DNA from: Oscillospiraceae bacterium
GTDB taxonomy: Bacteria; Bacillota; Clostridia; Oscillospirales; Oscillospiraceae
Length of the DNA: 40,485 nt
Reading direction: 5' to 3'
Assembly: GCA_015067975.1 (NCBI GenBank)
Contig: SVLK01000015.1
Span: forward strand, 1 to 40,485
Part shown: one piece after another, positions 23,492 through 32,314 of the stretch
How positions within the stretch are numbered: position 1 is the stretch's first letter
Layout: each line of letters begins with the position of its first letter
The notes under the pieces: model-generated
Databases searched by the model: none
What the model saw: the letters and a program-made list of their open reading frames with translations, nothing else
What the model was told of the DNA's origin: nothing
Position numbers and translations under genes: made by a program

Positions 23492-24889
23492 ATGAACACA
23501 CTTCTTTACCTCGGATTGGGAGTGACATTGGTAGCCATCGTAGGCCTGTCCATCTGGTCCGGCACACAAGTAAAAAACGGAACGCCGAAAAACGGACTCG
23601 GTGTTGTAGCCGGTGTCATCATGGGCACTCTGATTGGCGGCTCATCCACTATTGGCACCGCCCAGTTGGCCTACACTTACGGTATGTCCGCCTGGTGGTT
23701 CACATTGGGCGCCGGTATTGCCTGCCTCATTCTGGCTCTTGTTTATGCCAAACCGCTGCGTCATTCCGGAGCCACCACTTTAGTGGGGATTATCCGTCAG
23801 GAATACGGCAATACTGCCGGCATGACCGTGTCGCTCCTCTCCGCCACCGGTACATTTATTAATATTATTTCTCAGCTGATTTCTGCTACAGCTGTTATTG
23901 CCGTAGTGTTTCCCTCGTTGGGAATTCGCTCTGCCGTAGCTATTGCTGTGGTTTTTATGATCCTCTATGTTATCTTTGGCGGCACCAAGGGCACCGGCAT
24001 GGTGGGCATTGTAAAGATGCTGCTTCTATACATCACCATCATTGCCTGCGGAGGATTGGTCCTGCATCTCGTGGGAGGTGTTTCTGCCTTCACTGAAATG
24101 GTTCGCGCCATTGATAATCCAGAAGGTATCCGATTTTTTTCTCTCTTTGCCCGCGGTATCAGCACTGACGGCGGAGCCTGTTTGTCCCTCATCTTAGGTG
24201 TGCTGACCACGCAAACCTATGCACAAGGTGTTCTTTCCGGGCGCACTGACCATGACGGTATAGGTGGAGCACTTCTCTCTGCTTTTTTAGCCCCACCTAT
24301 TGGCATCGGAGGTATTCTGGTAGGTCTTTATATGCGTGCCAATGCCGAGCTTTATCCCGGTATGGTGGCCAAAACAGCCCTCACCACCTTCGTCACCGCG
24401 CATATGCCGCCTCTGCTTGCAGGTGTGATTTTAGGCGCCCTCTTTATTGCCGTAGTTGGAACCGGCGCAGGTCTTGCTTTGGGGATTTCCACCATCCTTA
24501 ACAACGATATCGTTAAGCGTGTTACTCACCGCTTTGATGATGAAAAAAAGTTAGGGCATCTGGGGAAAGTATGGATTATCGCGATATTGGCGGCGGCAGG
24601 GTTTCTTTCCTGTGGTGCATTGGGAGATGTGATTCTGCAGTTTGCATTTATGTCTATGGGACTCCGGGGCGCCGTGGTATTCACACCGCTGTTGTGCGCA
24701 CTATGGCTTCCCGGTCGCATCCATCACCGCTATTGTATCCTCTCTGCCATTGCGGGACCCATGATAGTGTTTCTCTTCGGCGTGTGGAAAGTTTTCCCTG
24801 TCGACTCTCTCTTCATTGGTATCGCTACCACCATGCTCATTATGGCGTTTGGTCTATGGCAAGGAAATAAACGTGGAATCAAGAGATAA
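23492..24889 (+). CDS. Sodium:solute symporter family transporter
   Basis: The 465-residue membrane protein has about 13 hydrophobic helices and the SSS-family pattern: GTLIGGSSTIGTAQLAYTYG in the first core helix region, YVIFGGTKGTGMVGIVKMLLL, and TTQTYAQGVLSGR after helix 6. The family uses Na+ to import sugars, amino acids, pantothenate or organic acids; the substrate cannot be told from sequence. GGAGGTATAGG precedes the ATG. It stands alone between two terminators. Confidence 0.85.
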   Translation: MNTLLYLGLGVTLVAIVGLSIWSGTQVKNGTPKNGLGVVAGVIMGTLIGGSSTIGTAQLAYTYGMSAWWFTLGAGIACLILALVYAKPLRHSGATTLVGIIRQEYGNTAGMTVSLLSATGTFINIISQLISATAVIAVVFPSLGIRSAVAIAVVFMILYVIFGGTKGTGMVGIVKMLLLYITIIACGGLVLHLVGGVSAFTEMVRAIDNPEGIRFFSLFARGISTDGGACLSLILGVLTTQTYAQGVLSGRTDHDGIGGALLSAFLAPPIGIGGILVGLYMRANAELYPGMVAKTALTTFVTAHMPPLLAGVILGALFIAVVGTGAGLALGISTILNNDIVKRVTHRFDDEKKLGHLGKVWIIAILAAAGFLSCGALGDVILQFAFMSMGLRGAVVFTPLLCALWLPGRIHHRYCILSAIAGPMIVFLFGVWKVFPVDSLFIGIATTMLIMAFGLWQGNKRGIKR

Positions 24890-24930
24890 AAACATCGGCA
24901 GTCCAGTTTGGGCTGCCGATGTTTTGTTAT
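24889..24930. terminator. Bidirectional terminator
   Basis: Arms 24889-24901 and 24913-24925 pair over 13 bases, with T-runs on both strands. It lies between the convergent symporter and DUF3048 genes. Confidence 0.9.
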
Positions 24931-24934
24931 ATTT

Positions 24935-25975
24935 TCAACTTGCAGTAACGGGACTCTCTTTAGGCGCAATAGCTAAATAAGTGTTTCCCACGCCCAGTTT
25001 CAACGGTGATCCGTCTGCCAATGTAAACTCGATTGGATCATATTTTCCTTCGTGGCTCCATCTAATCGGAATCATCTTACCGCCACAGGCAAAGTAGCCT
25101 TCTCCCGTTGTGTAGAGGTCAGCAACGTGATAGTCATGCTCATCATTTTCCACAGTTGCCAATAGAACGATGACATTTCGGAAAGCCTCCGGCTGACCGT
25201 TGTTTTCATCGATCATCTCTTCGCCATACTGCCAAAATACGTATTTGCCGGTAGACGCATCATACTTCATGGTGCTGTTCTTCGTGTACCCATGGAGTGA
25301 ATAGTCGATGGAAATTTCCGTAGCACTGCTGCCTTCAGCAGGAGTTCCGTCTTCTGTAAATTGCAGTCCATAATCTTTGTCAGTGACCTTCACCGCATAC
25401 CCATCTGTTTCAGCTGCTGTCACCGCATTTTCTCCATTAACAAACAACGTATGTTCCCACGCCCAGCCATTATTATAGCGAACTTCGTCCCGATAGCCGG
25501 CATATCCGGTGGCAAAAATATTATTTACGCCCTCTGCGTTCATATCGTCCCGCACTACCTGGCTTCCGCTGGCATGTACAACAATCATATTATAAGCAAG
25601 CGCTAAATCGGTAAAGTTATATCTTGTGGAACGAATCGGGCCTACAGAAGACACCTTTGAAATATCACTGTACATTGCCAAACCGCGAGTCGAATAGTGA
25701 TTCACATACATTTCCGCAAAAATATCTGCCTCGCTAATTCCGTGATGCGGAATTGCACCATTCACATTGTCAATGGTCACAGCAAACACGCGGCCTTCAT
25801 AGGGAGCGTCTATCACTTCACCGTTCAGGGGATTACGGTGTTGCACCGGAGGAGGTGTAGGATCTACATCCTGCTGCTGGTTATCATCCGTCTCATCTTT
25901 CGCAGTATCCTTGCTGCCACAGGCACATAGCGCCAACATACAAAGAGCCAGTAAAAAAGCAAGCAGTTTCTTCAT
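24935..25975 (-). CDS. DUF3048 (YerB-like) lipoprotein
   Basis: The 346-residue protein has a lipoprotein signal peptide ending LCAC (Cys19), a Gln/Asp/Pro-rich linker (about residues 20-45), and then the DUF3048 N- and C-terminal domains: AVTIDNVNGAIPHHGISEAD, VSSVGPIRSTRYNFTDLALA and NGWAWEHTLFVNGE. It is predicted to sit on the outer face of the membrane. YerB-like proteins are widespread in spore formers and have no settled function. The RBS (GAGGAAGG) and a good promoter lie upstream. It is monocistronic. Confidence 0.88.
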   Translation of the reverse strand: MKKLLAFLLALCMLALCACGSKDTAKDETDDNQQQDVDPTPPPVQHRNPLNGEVIDAPYEGRVFAVTIDNVNGAIPHHGISEADIFAEMYVNHYSTRGLAMYSDISKVSSVGPIRSTRYNFTDLALAYNMIVVHASGSQVVRDDMNAEGVNNIFATGYAGYRDEVRYNNGWAWEHTLFVNGENAVTAAETDGYAVKVTDKDYGLQFTEDGTPAEGSSATEISIDYSLHGYTKNSTMKYDASTGKYVFWQYGEEMIDENNGQPEAFRNVIVLLATVENDEHDYHVADLYTTGEGYFACGGKMIPIRWSHEGKYDPIEFTLADGSPLKLGVGNTYLAIAPKESPVTAS

Positions 25976-26010
25976 AGTAAATACCTTCCTCTTATAAAAT
26001 CTATGTACAC

Positions 26011-26039
26011 ATTATGCCATTGTTTTTCCCAAAACGCAA
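26011..26039 (-). promoter_or_regulatory. Promoter of the DUF3048 lipoprotein
   Basis: On the minus strand TTGCGT (26039-26034), 17 bases and CATAAT (26016-26011). Confidence 0.65.
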
Positions 26040-26050
26040 GCATAGGGGTA

Positions 26051-26081
26051 AGAAAAGACCGGCCTGCAGCCGGTCTTTTCT
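26051..26081 (-). terminator. Terminator of the nfn operon
   Basis: A 13-bp perfect stem (26051-26063 with 26069-26081) around CTGCA ends on the minus strand in TTTTCT, immediately after nfnB. Confidence 0.85.
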
Positions 26082-26089
26082 ATGTAGAT

Positions 26090-27484
26090 TTACTTATTGC
26101 TCAAATACTCGTCGATAGACTTGGCGCCCAACTTGCCGGCACCCATAGCCAGGATGACGGTAGCAGCACCGGTCACGGCGTCGCCGCCGGCATACACGCC
26201 CTCGCGGCTGGTCAAGCCGTCTTCGTTGACGATGATACCGCCCTTGCGGTTGATCTCCAGACCCTTGGTAGTGTCCTTGATCAGGGGGTTGGGACTGGTG
26301 CCCAGAGACATGATGACGGCATCCACAGCCAGATCGAACTCGCTGCCGGCCTTCTCCATGGGACGACGGCGACCGGAAGCATCAGGCTCGCCCAGTTCCA
26401 TCTCGATGCAGGTCATGCTGGCCACGCAGCCGTCTTCAGTGCCGTTGATCTTGATGGGATTGTTCAGCGTCTTGAAGATGATGCCCTCTTCGATGGCATG
26501 CTCCACTTCCTCATGACGGGCAGGTAGTTCTTCCATACCGCGGCGATACACCACGTACACATCGGCGCCCAGGCGCTTGGAGCAGCGAGCGGCGTCCATA
26601 GCCACGTTACCGCCGCCAACCACGGCCACCTTCTTGCCCTTCAGGTTCATGATAGGCGTATCGCTGTCCTCGCGATAGGCCTTCATCAGGTTGATACGGG
26701 TCAGGAACTCGTTGGCGGAATAAACACCCTTCAGGTTCTCGCCGGGGATGTTCATGAACATGGGCAGGCCTGCACCGGAACCAACGAACACAGCCTCGAA
26801 GCCGTACTCTTCCATCAGCTCGTCGATGGAGCAAACACGGCCGATAACCATATTGGTCTCCACCTTCACGCCCATCGCCTTCAGGCCGTCCACTTCCTTC
26901 TGAACGATGGCCTTGGGCAGACGGAACTCGGGGATACCATATACCAACACGCCGCCGGCCAGATGCAGAGCCTCGAACACGGTAACTTCATAGCCCTTCT
27001 TGGCAAGGTCGCCTGCGCAGGTCAGACCGGCAGGGCCGCTGCCGACCACAGCCACCTTCTTACCGTTGGACTCGGGCTTAGCGGGAGCCTCGGTGCAGTG
27101 AGCATTGTGCCAGTCAGCCACAAAGCGCTCCAGACGGCCGATACCCACGGGATCACCCTTCTTGCCTCGGACGCAGTGCATCTCGCACTGGCTCTCCTGA
27201 GGGCACACACGGCCACACACGGCAGGCAGAGAGCTGGTCTCATGAATCACCTGATAGGCACCTTCATAGTCCTTCTCACAGATCTTCTGAATGAAGTCGG
27301 GAATCTTTACGTTCACGGGGCAGCCGTTCACGCAGGGTTTCAGTTTGCAGTTGAGGCAACGGGCAGCCTCGTCCAGAGCCTGCTCCTCGGTATAGCCCAG
27401 AGCCACCTCCAGGAAGTTCTGATTACGTACATCGGGCTCCTGAGAGGGCATGGGATTCTTATCCAAACGCATATTCACTGCCAT
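26090..27484 (-). CDS. nfnB: NADPH-forming flavoprotein subunit NfnB (GltD-like)
   Basis: The 464-residue protein has two N-terminal cysteine clusters (CLNCKLKPCVNGCP and CGRVCPQESQCEMHC) for two [4Fe-4S] clusters. A FAD Rossmann motif VVGSGPAGL and an NADP(H) Rossmann motif VVGGGNVAMDAAR follow. Alone it could be the small subunit of glutamate synthase, but no gltB is present and nfnA lies one base upstream. The pair therefore fits the electron-bifurcating NADH-dependent ferredoxin:NADP+ oxidoreductase, which balances NADH, NADPH and reduced ferredoxin in anaerobes. The ATG at 27484 has AGGAGG inside the end of nfnA. Confidence 0.9.
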   Translation of the reverse strand: MAVNMRLDKNPMPSQEPDVRNQNFLEVALGYTEEQALDEAARCLNCKLKPCVNGCPVNVKIPDFIQKICEKDYEGAYQVIHETSSLPAVCGRVCPQESQCEMHCVRGKKGDPVGIGRLERFVADWHNAHCTEAPAKPESNGKKVAVVGSGPAGLTCAGDLAKKGYEVTVFEALHLAGGVLVYGIPEFRLPKAIVQKEVDGLKAMGVKVETNMVIGRVCSIDELMEEYGFEAVFVGSGAGLPMFMNIPGENLKGVYSANEFLTRINLMKAYREDSDTPIMNLKGKKVAVVGGGNVAMDAARCSKRLGADVYVVYRRGMEELPARHEEVEHAIEEGIIFKTLNNPIKINGTEDGCVASMTCIEMELGEPDASGRRRPMEKAGSEFDLAVDAVIMSLGTSPNPLIKDTTKGLEINRKGGIIVNEDGLTSREGVYAGGDAVTGAATVILAMGAGKLGAKSIDEYLSNK

Positions 27485-27485
27485 C

Positions 27486-28328
27486 TTACTTAACCTCCTG
27501 CTTGAACAGATTGCAAGCCTCTTCGTGCTTGTGCATCTCAAATTCGCGATACATCTGGTTGCGCTTGACAGCCAGATCCCAGTCCACCTTATGACCGTCG
27601 AAGTCGGGGCCATCCACACAGGCGAACTTAGTCTCGCCACCCACGGTCAGACGGCAGCCGCCGCACATGCCGGTACCGTCGATCATGATGGGACTCATGG
27701 AAACGGTGGTAGGTACGCCGTAAGGCTCCGTGGTCTTGCACACGAATTTCATCATAATCATGGGGCCAATGGCGAAAATCTCGTCATACTGATTGCCGGC
27801 ATCCAGCAGTTCTTTCAGAGCCTCGGTGACAAGGCCCTTCTGGCCGTAGCTGCCGTCATCGGTGCAGACCTTCAGCACAGTAGACACAGCGCTGAACTTA
27901 TCTTCCAGAATTACTACGTCCTTGCTCTTGAATCCAACCACAGCGTGCACTTCAGCGCCGCAGTCATAGAACTTCTTCAGCACGGGATATGCAATGGCGC
28001 AGCCAACACCGCCGCCAACCACACAAACCTTCTTCTTGCCTTCCGTCTCGGTGGGTTTGCCCAGAGGACCAACAAAGTCCTGCAGATAGTCGCCGGCCTG
28101 CTTATGGCTCAGCTTTTCGGTGGTAGCACCCACCGTCTGCACGATGATGGTCACAGTGCCCTTCTCGCGGTCATAGTCATGGATGGTGATAGGGATACGC
28201 TCGCCGTTTTCATCCACACGCAGGATGATGAACTGGCCGGGCTCGGCTTTCTTGGCTACCATCGGTGCCTCAATCTCGTACAGAATCACCGTGGGCTTCA
28301 AAGCTTCTTTGTTCACAATACGATACAT
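27486..28328 (-). CDS. nfnA: Ferredoxin-NADP+ reductase subunit NfnA
   Basis: The 280-residue protein has a ferredoxin-reductase-type FAD domain (about 1-95), an NAD-binding domain (VCVVGGGVGCAIAYPVLK onward) and a C-terminal iron-sulfur segment (GMCGGCRLTVGGETKFACVDGP). In NfnA the cluster is [2Fe-2S] with three Cys and one Asp. It oxidises NADH and is the site of bifurcation with NfnB. ATG 28328 lies after GGAAGG; the frame is open upstream to 28415 but that crosses the promoter. The pair is co-transcribed. Confidence 0.9.
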   Translation of the reverse strand: MYRIVNKEALKPTVILYEIEAPMVAKKAEPGQFIILRVDENGERIPITIHDYDREKGTVTIIVQTVGATTEKLSHKQAGDYLQDFVGPLGKPTETEGKKKVCVVGGGVGCAIAYPVLKKFYDCGAEVHAVVGFKSKDVVILEDKFSAVSTVLKVCTDDGSYGQKGLVTEALKELLDAGNQYDEIFAIGPMIMMKFVCKTTEPYGVPTTVSMSPIMIDGTGMCGGCRLTVGGETKFACVDGPDFDGHKVDWDLAVKRNQMYREFEMHKHEEACNLFKQEVK

Positions 28329-28405
28329 AGCGGTTCCTTCCTTCTCCTTATGGTTTGTTTCATACTTGGTCGCAGCAAGTAGACAAACTCTGCCACACTT
28401 GTTAC

Positions 28406-28434
28406 ATTTTATCATACTGCTGCAACGCCGTCAA
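28406..28434 (-). promoter_or_regulatory. Promoter of nfnAB
   Basis: On the minus strand TTGACG (28434-28429), 17 bases and TAAAAT (28411-28406), about 80 bases before the start codon. Confidence 0.7.
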
Positions 28435-28440
28435 TGAATA

Positions 28441-28456
28441 TGTTACAAATTTAACA
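28441..28456. promoter_or_regulatory. Crp/Fnr-like palindrome upstream of nfnAB
   Basis: TGTTACAAATTTAACA has TGTTA/TAACA half-sites separated by six bases, a Crp/Fnr-type layout. It overlaps the stop codon of the adjacent Crp/Fnr gene and lies about 50 bases upstream of the predicted nfnAB start site. Confidence 0.45.
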
Positions 28457-29104
28457 CGCTTCGTGAAGAATCACTTGCCGACCGTTGACTTCCACCAGTC
28501 CTTCCTCACGCATCTTCTTCAGTTCACGCATCATAGCACTGCGGTCTGTGGATATATAGTCGGCCAGAGCACTGAGGGAAAACGGCAGTAAAAAGCGGTT
28601 GTCACCGGCGTGGGCTGCCTGCAAGCCAAAATAGCTCATCAGCTTTTCACGGATATTGCGGCGGCTGAGGATCTCCACCCGTTCGGACAGCGCCGTTGCT
28701 TTTTCCGCCACCAAATGGAACATATTGGTCACCATGCGGCTGTGGTGGTCGCAGGCGTTCTCGCATCGCTTAGTCAGCTGATCGCCACGCATAAACCATA
28801 CCTGGCAGGCTCTGTCACAAATCACTGCTACATGGTCTCCGGCCGCATTGTTGAATATCAGCATTTCGCCAAACACGCTGCCTGTGCCCAGATGTTCCAG
28901 AATGGAGCGGTTACCGTTTTCATCAATCCGTTCTATGATTGCCGTGCCGCGGGTGATGATGCCAATGGTATCTCCATCAGCTGAGAATTCATAAATCACC
29001 TCGTCGGCAGCAAAATTCTGCTCCCTCATGCCGAAACACTCCCGCATACAATGACGCTCGTCCCAACTGATTCCCTCAAAAATCGGTGACTTGACGGATT
29101 CCAT
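28451..29104 (-). CDS. Crp/Fnr-family transcription regulator
   Basis: The 217-residue protein has an N-terminal cyclic-nucleotide-binding-like domain (about 18-130, with GSVFGEMLIFNN) and a C-terminal Crp-type winged helix (about 145-213, SALADYISTDRSAMMRELKK). C19 and C23 lie near the N-terminus and further cysteines at CENACDHH, but not in the four-Cys pattern of the Fnr oxygen sensor, so the effector is unclear. RBS AAGGGGG precedes the ATG at 29104. It lies directly upstream of nfnAB on the same strand and is a natural candidate to regulate it. Confidence 0.88.
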   Translation of the reverse strand: MESVKSPIFEGISWDERHCMRECFGMREQNFAADEVIYEFSADGDTIGIITRGTAIIERIDENGNRSILEHLGTGSVFGEMLIFNNAAGDHVAVICDRACQVWFMRGDQLTKRCENACDHHSRMVTNMFHLVAEKATALSERVEILSRRNIREKLMSYFGLQAAHAGDNRFLLPFSLSALADYISTDRSAMMRELKKMREEGLVEVNGRQVILHEAC

Positions 29105-29277
29105 AGCGTTTCCCCCTTCTGCTTAGCAGATGTTATTTATATTTTACCATATCTTCCACAAAATGCATAGGAAAAACATAGCTGTTACAATAATTTTACA
29201 AATTTCTCCCCTGCTTTGGTTGCCCGCACTGTGGATTTATATTATACTGTTGCTATCTGTAAAAAAGGAGAACTCGT
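29105..29277. other. Divergent intergenic region
   Basis: This A/T-rich gap separates the Crp/Fnr gene (-) from the trigger factor gene (+). It holds the trigger factor promoter and, near 29183-29200, a loose TGTTA...TTACA repeat with eight-base spacing that could be a second, weaker regulator site. Confidence 0.4.
29220..29248 (+). promoter_or_regulatory. Promoter of the trigger factor gene
   Basis: TTGCCC (29220-29225), 17 bases and TATACT (29243-29248). Confidence 0.65.
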
Positions 29278-30543
29278 ATGCACATTACACATCGCGAAAA
29301 CATGGAAAACCGCCGCGTGAAGCTGACGATCTGCGTAGAACAGGAAACGTGGGAAAAAGCGTTGGCCGTGGCTTATATGAAGAATAAGGCGTTCTTTCCG
29401 GTAGAGGGTTTTGCCCCCGGTGCCGCTCCCCGGCAGGCTTTGGAGTCGGCTTACGGCGCCGATGTACTGTATCAGGAAGCCGTTAATGATACTTTCCCCG
29501 AAGCACTGGTTTCTGCTATTGCTGAGCAGAAGCTACAGATCGCCGGCACTCCTACACTAAGCGTAGTCTCTATCGGCCCTGAAGGGTATACCTTCGACGC
29601 TGTCATTGATCTCTATCCGGAAGTAAAATTAGGTCAATATAAGGGCCTGCGCGCCAAGTATGACTCTGTGGAACTGTCGGATGACGATGTCAACGCAGCA
29701 CTCCAAAGCTACCAGCGCGCCCACATGCTGATCACCGAGCCGGAAGTAGCGGAACTTGGTGACGAGGTAACGCTGGATTTCGAAGGCTTTGTAGACGGCC
29801 AGCCTTTTGAAGGCGGCAAGGGGGAACAGTATCCCTTACTGCTGGGCAGCGGAGCTTTCATTCCCGGTTTCGAAGAGCAGGTAGTCGGCATCCGCGTTGG
29901 TGAGGAGCGTGATCTCCCCATTACCTTCCCCCAGCTCTATCATCCTGAACTGGCCGGCAAGGATGCCGTGTTCCATATTAAGGCTCAAAAGATCGTTCGC
30001 CATACGATACAGGAACTGGACGATGCTTTTGCCGTGACGCAGGGATTTACCGATCTGCACGATTTGCGTCGTCAGGTAATGGAAGAAGCGCTGCGTCTCA
30101 AGCAGATGCAGGCGCAGGATGCTTTCAGTGATGCACTGATCCAGCAGGTTATCGACAATATGGAAGCCGAGATTCCCGAATCCATGGTAGAGGGCCAGCT
30201 GCAAGGACTGGTGCAGGAGTTGGAACGTCAGTTGGCAGCACAAGGTATGGAGCTGGATGCCTATTTGGAAGCCTCCGGTCTGAGTCGCGATGCGTTGCGT
30301 GAGCACGCCCGCGAAAACGCCTTGCGTGGTGCTCGCTATGAACTGGCTATGATGGAAATTGCCCGGCTGGAAGGCATTGAAATCGCCGAAGAAGAACTGG
30401 ACAGCAAATATGCCGAAATGTCCCAAATGTACGGTATGGATCTGCAGCAGCTGCGCGCGCAATTGCCTCCTCTGCGCATGAGCCACGATCTGAAGCTGGC
30501 CCGTGCCCGCGCCGTGGTTGTCGATAATGCCATCCGCAGTTAA
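29278..30543 (+). CDS. Trigger factor-like chaperone with altered ribosome signature
   Basis: The 421-residue protein follows the three-domain trigger factor plan: N-terminal ribosome-binding domain (about 1-125), FKBP-type prolyl isomerase (about 155-245, GDEVTLDFEGFVDGQPFEGG, LGSGAFIPGFEEQVVG) and a long helical C-terminal chaperone domain (about 250-418). The ribosome-docking motif is GFAPGAAP (44-51), where E. coli has GFRKGKVP, so the two key basic residues are replaced by Ala and Pro. It may be a non-ribosomal paralogue. No clpP/clpX follows, unlike the usual tig locus. AAAGGAG precedes the ATG; a later in-frame ATG (29302) is less likely. Confidence 0.88.
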   Translation: MHITHRENMENRRVKLTICVEQETWEKALAVAYMKNKAFFPVEGFAPGAAPRQALESAYGADVLYQEAVNDTFPEALVSAIAEQKLQIAGTPTLSVVSIGPEGYTFDAVIDLYPEVKLGQYKGLRAKYDSVELSDDDVNAALQSYQRAHMLITEPEVAELGDEVTLDFEGFVDGQPFEGGKGEQYPLLLGSGAFIPGFEEQVVGIRVGEERDLPITFPQLYHPELAGKDAVFHIKAQKIVRHTIQELDDAFAVTQGFTDLHDLRRQVMEEALRLKQMQAQDAFSDALIQQVIDNMEAEIPESMVEGQLQGLVQELERQLAAQGMELDAYLEASGLSRDALREHARENALRGARYELAMMEIARLEGIEIAEEELDSKYAEMSQMYGMDLQQLRAQLPPLRMSHDLKLARARAVVVDNAIRS

Positions 30544-30551
30544 ATGACAGC

Positions 30552-30589
30552 AAAAAATCGCTTCAATCTTCCGATTGAAGCGATTTTTT
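30552..30589. terminator. Bidirectional terminator
   Basis: A 17-bp perfect stem (30552-30568 with 30573-30589) around TTCC has A- and T-runs at its ends and separates convergent genes. Confidence 0.93.
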
Positions 30590-30593
30590 CGCT

Positions 30594-32210
30594 TTATTGA
30601 GGTTTCTCCACCACATTGTGGAAATAATAGTGCCCCATTCCATCTCCATAGAGGTTGGTCAAACCATCACGCAGCAGCCATGTCGTTGTGCCGTGATACA
30701 CAGGAATCACAAAACCGCTTTCCAACAGCATGCGCTCGGCATCCTTCAAATAGGCATCGCGGGCTACAGGACTGGCCGAATCGGTACTGATGCGCATCAG
30801 CAAGTCGTAGGCTGTGTTATGGATGTGGGCATGATTCTTCTCCGATGCACTAACCCAGCTGTCCAGGAACGCGCTGGCATCGTTCAGTGTACGCTGCACC
30901 TGCACCAGTGCCACGGTAAACTCTCCTCTTTGCAGCACCTGTTCCAGCTCTTCCTCAGCGACACCTACCAGCTCCACCTGCAGACCCAGCTGTTCTTTCC
31001 ACATAGATTGGATCATCTGTGCCGCTTTGGTGTGCAGTTCGTTGTTCTCATAAACCAAAGTCACACGGCCTGCCTCCGGCAGTGCCTGCGCCTTCAGCAA
31101 ATCCTTTGCCTGTGCACAATTCGATTCATACTTCTCCGGGTCGTTTTCAATCAGCGCGCCGGCCTCAGTGCGGAACTCTGCCGCCGCCGAGCTGTTGCGG
31201 ATCCCGTAAGGAACCAGACCGTCTGTCGCCCAATAGCGCCGTGCGCCCATAGCCGCGGCAATGGCATTGCGATCCAGCACCAGAGACATTGCCTGTCGCA
31301 GCGTTTCACCAACCGTTCCTTCAGCCATCTGGTTTACCACCAGTGCCCCCACCAGAGGATAGGGATCCGCTTTCCACTCCTCATCCTGTGCAGCAATGGC
31401 CTCGTCTGTCAAGCCAAGTACAAAATCTACTTCTCCATTTTCATACAGCTCCATTGCGATGGCAGCTTCTGCAAACCGAATCTGCAGTTCATCAGTACCA
31501 AGGCGCTTGGCATCGTAGTAGGACTCTCTTGCCGTTGCAGTCAGCAGGTCGTTCTCCCACGCCGTCACATAATAAGCCCCGTTGGTCACCATTACTGCGG
31601 GGTCCATGGACCAGTTTTCTTTTTCAACGATGTCACTGCGCAACGGCATGGTAGCTACAGCTGAGCAAACCACATCCACAAAGTAGGAGCAGCGCTGCTT
31701 AAGTACTACCTCCAGCGTCGTGTCGTCCGGAGCACTGACCTGCAGCTTCGTCACATCGCCGCGGCGAGCCTCTTCATAACCGACCACCATTTCCAAGAGC
31801 TGTGCATTGGGCGATGCAGTCGCCGGATCCACCAGACGCTGCCACGCATATACAAAGTCCTGCGCCGTAACCGGACGGCCATCCGACCAGGTCACATCGT
31901 CACGCAGCGTAAAGGTGTAGATTTGGGTCCCATTCAGTTCATCCCCATAGCCATAGCTGCGCGCCAAGCCATATACCACGTCGTAGTCTCCGTGGGCATT
32001 CAGACTGGCTTTCATCAAATTCTCATAGAGATGGTTTACCACGATCTCCTCGCTCTCAGTGGTCACCATTGCCGGATCCAGCGTTTCCGGTGCATCCGGC
32101 AGGCAAACGCGCAGCGTACTCGCATCTTCCGTTTCACCGCAGCCGCTCAGCAGACATAAAACCATACACACACTCAGCAGCAGCGTCATCATTCGCTTCA
32201 TTTTTCTCAT
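30594..32210 (-). CDS. Peptide-type ABC substrate-binding lipoprotein (OppA-like)
   Basis: The 538-residue protein belongs to the SBP_bac_5 family. A signal peptide ends LSGC with Cys24. The mature part has LRVCLPDAPETLDPAMV, NHLYENLMK, DVTWSDGRPVTAQDFVYAWQ and TNGAYYVTAW, all family hallmarks. It would bind an oligopeptide outside the membrane. No opp permease or ATPase genes are near, so it must share a transporter encoded elsewhere or act as a sensor. I chose ATG 32210 with GAGGAG upstream; other Met codons at 32201 and 32192 are possible. Confidence 0.88.
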   Translation of the reverse strand: MRKMKRMMTLLLSVCMVLCLLSGCGETEDASTLRVCLPDAPETLDPAMVTTESEEIVVNHLYENLMKASLNAHGDYDVVYGLARSYGYGDELNGTQIYTFTLRDDVTWSDGRPVTAQDFVYAWQRLVDPATASPNAQLLEMVVGYEEARRGDVTKLQVSAPDDTTLEVVLKQRCSYFVDVVCSAVATMPLRSDIVEKENWSMDPAVMVTNGAYYVTAWENDLLTATARESYYDAKRLGTDELQIRFAEAAIAMELYENGEVDFVLGLTDEAIAAQDEEWKADPYPLVGALVVNQMAEGTVGETLRQAMSLVLDRNAIAAAMGARRYWATDGLVPYGIRNSSAAAEFRTEAGALIENDPEKYESNCAQAKDLLKAQALPEAGRVTLVYENNELHTKAAQMIQSMWKEQLGLQVELVGVAEEELEQVLQRGEFTVALVQVQRTLNDASAFLDSWVSASEKNHAHIHNTAYDLLMRISTDSASPVARDAYLKDAERMLLESGFVIPVYHGTTTWLLRDGLTNLYGDGMGHYYFHNVVEKPQ

Positions 32211-32244
32211 AGGGGAGTTGCTCCTCGTTTCAAGTTTACACGTT

Positions 32245-32273
32245 ATTATACCTGTTTTTTGCACTTTTGTAAA
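32245..32273 (-). promoter_or_regulatory. Promoter of the OppA-like gene
   Basis: On the minus strand TTTACA (32273-32268), 17 bases and TATAAT (32250-32245). Confidence 0.75.
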
Positions 32274-32280
32274 GTAGGAA

Positions 32281-32310
32281 GCAAAAAGGGCGCCAAAATG
32301 GCACCCTTTT
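32281..32310 (-). terminator. Terminator of the DEAD-box helicase gene
   Basis: An 11-position stem (32284-32294 with 32300-32310) around a five-base loop ends in TTTTT on the minus strand, right after the stop. Confidence 0.85.
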
Positions 32311-32314
32311 CCAA

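Noticed and set aside
26090-27484. Glutamate synthase small subunit (gltD)
   Set aside because: The sequence is GltD-like, but no large subunit is present and nfnA is one base upstream, so NfnB is the better call.
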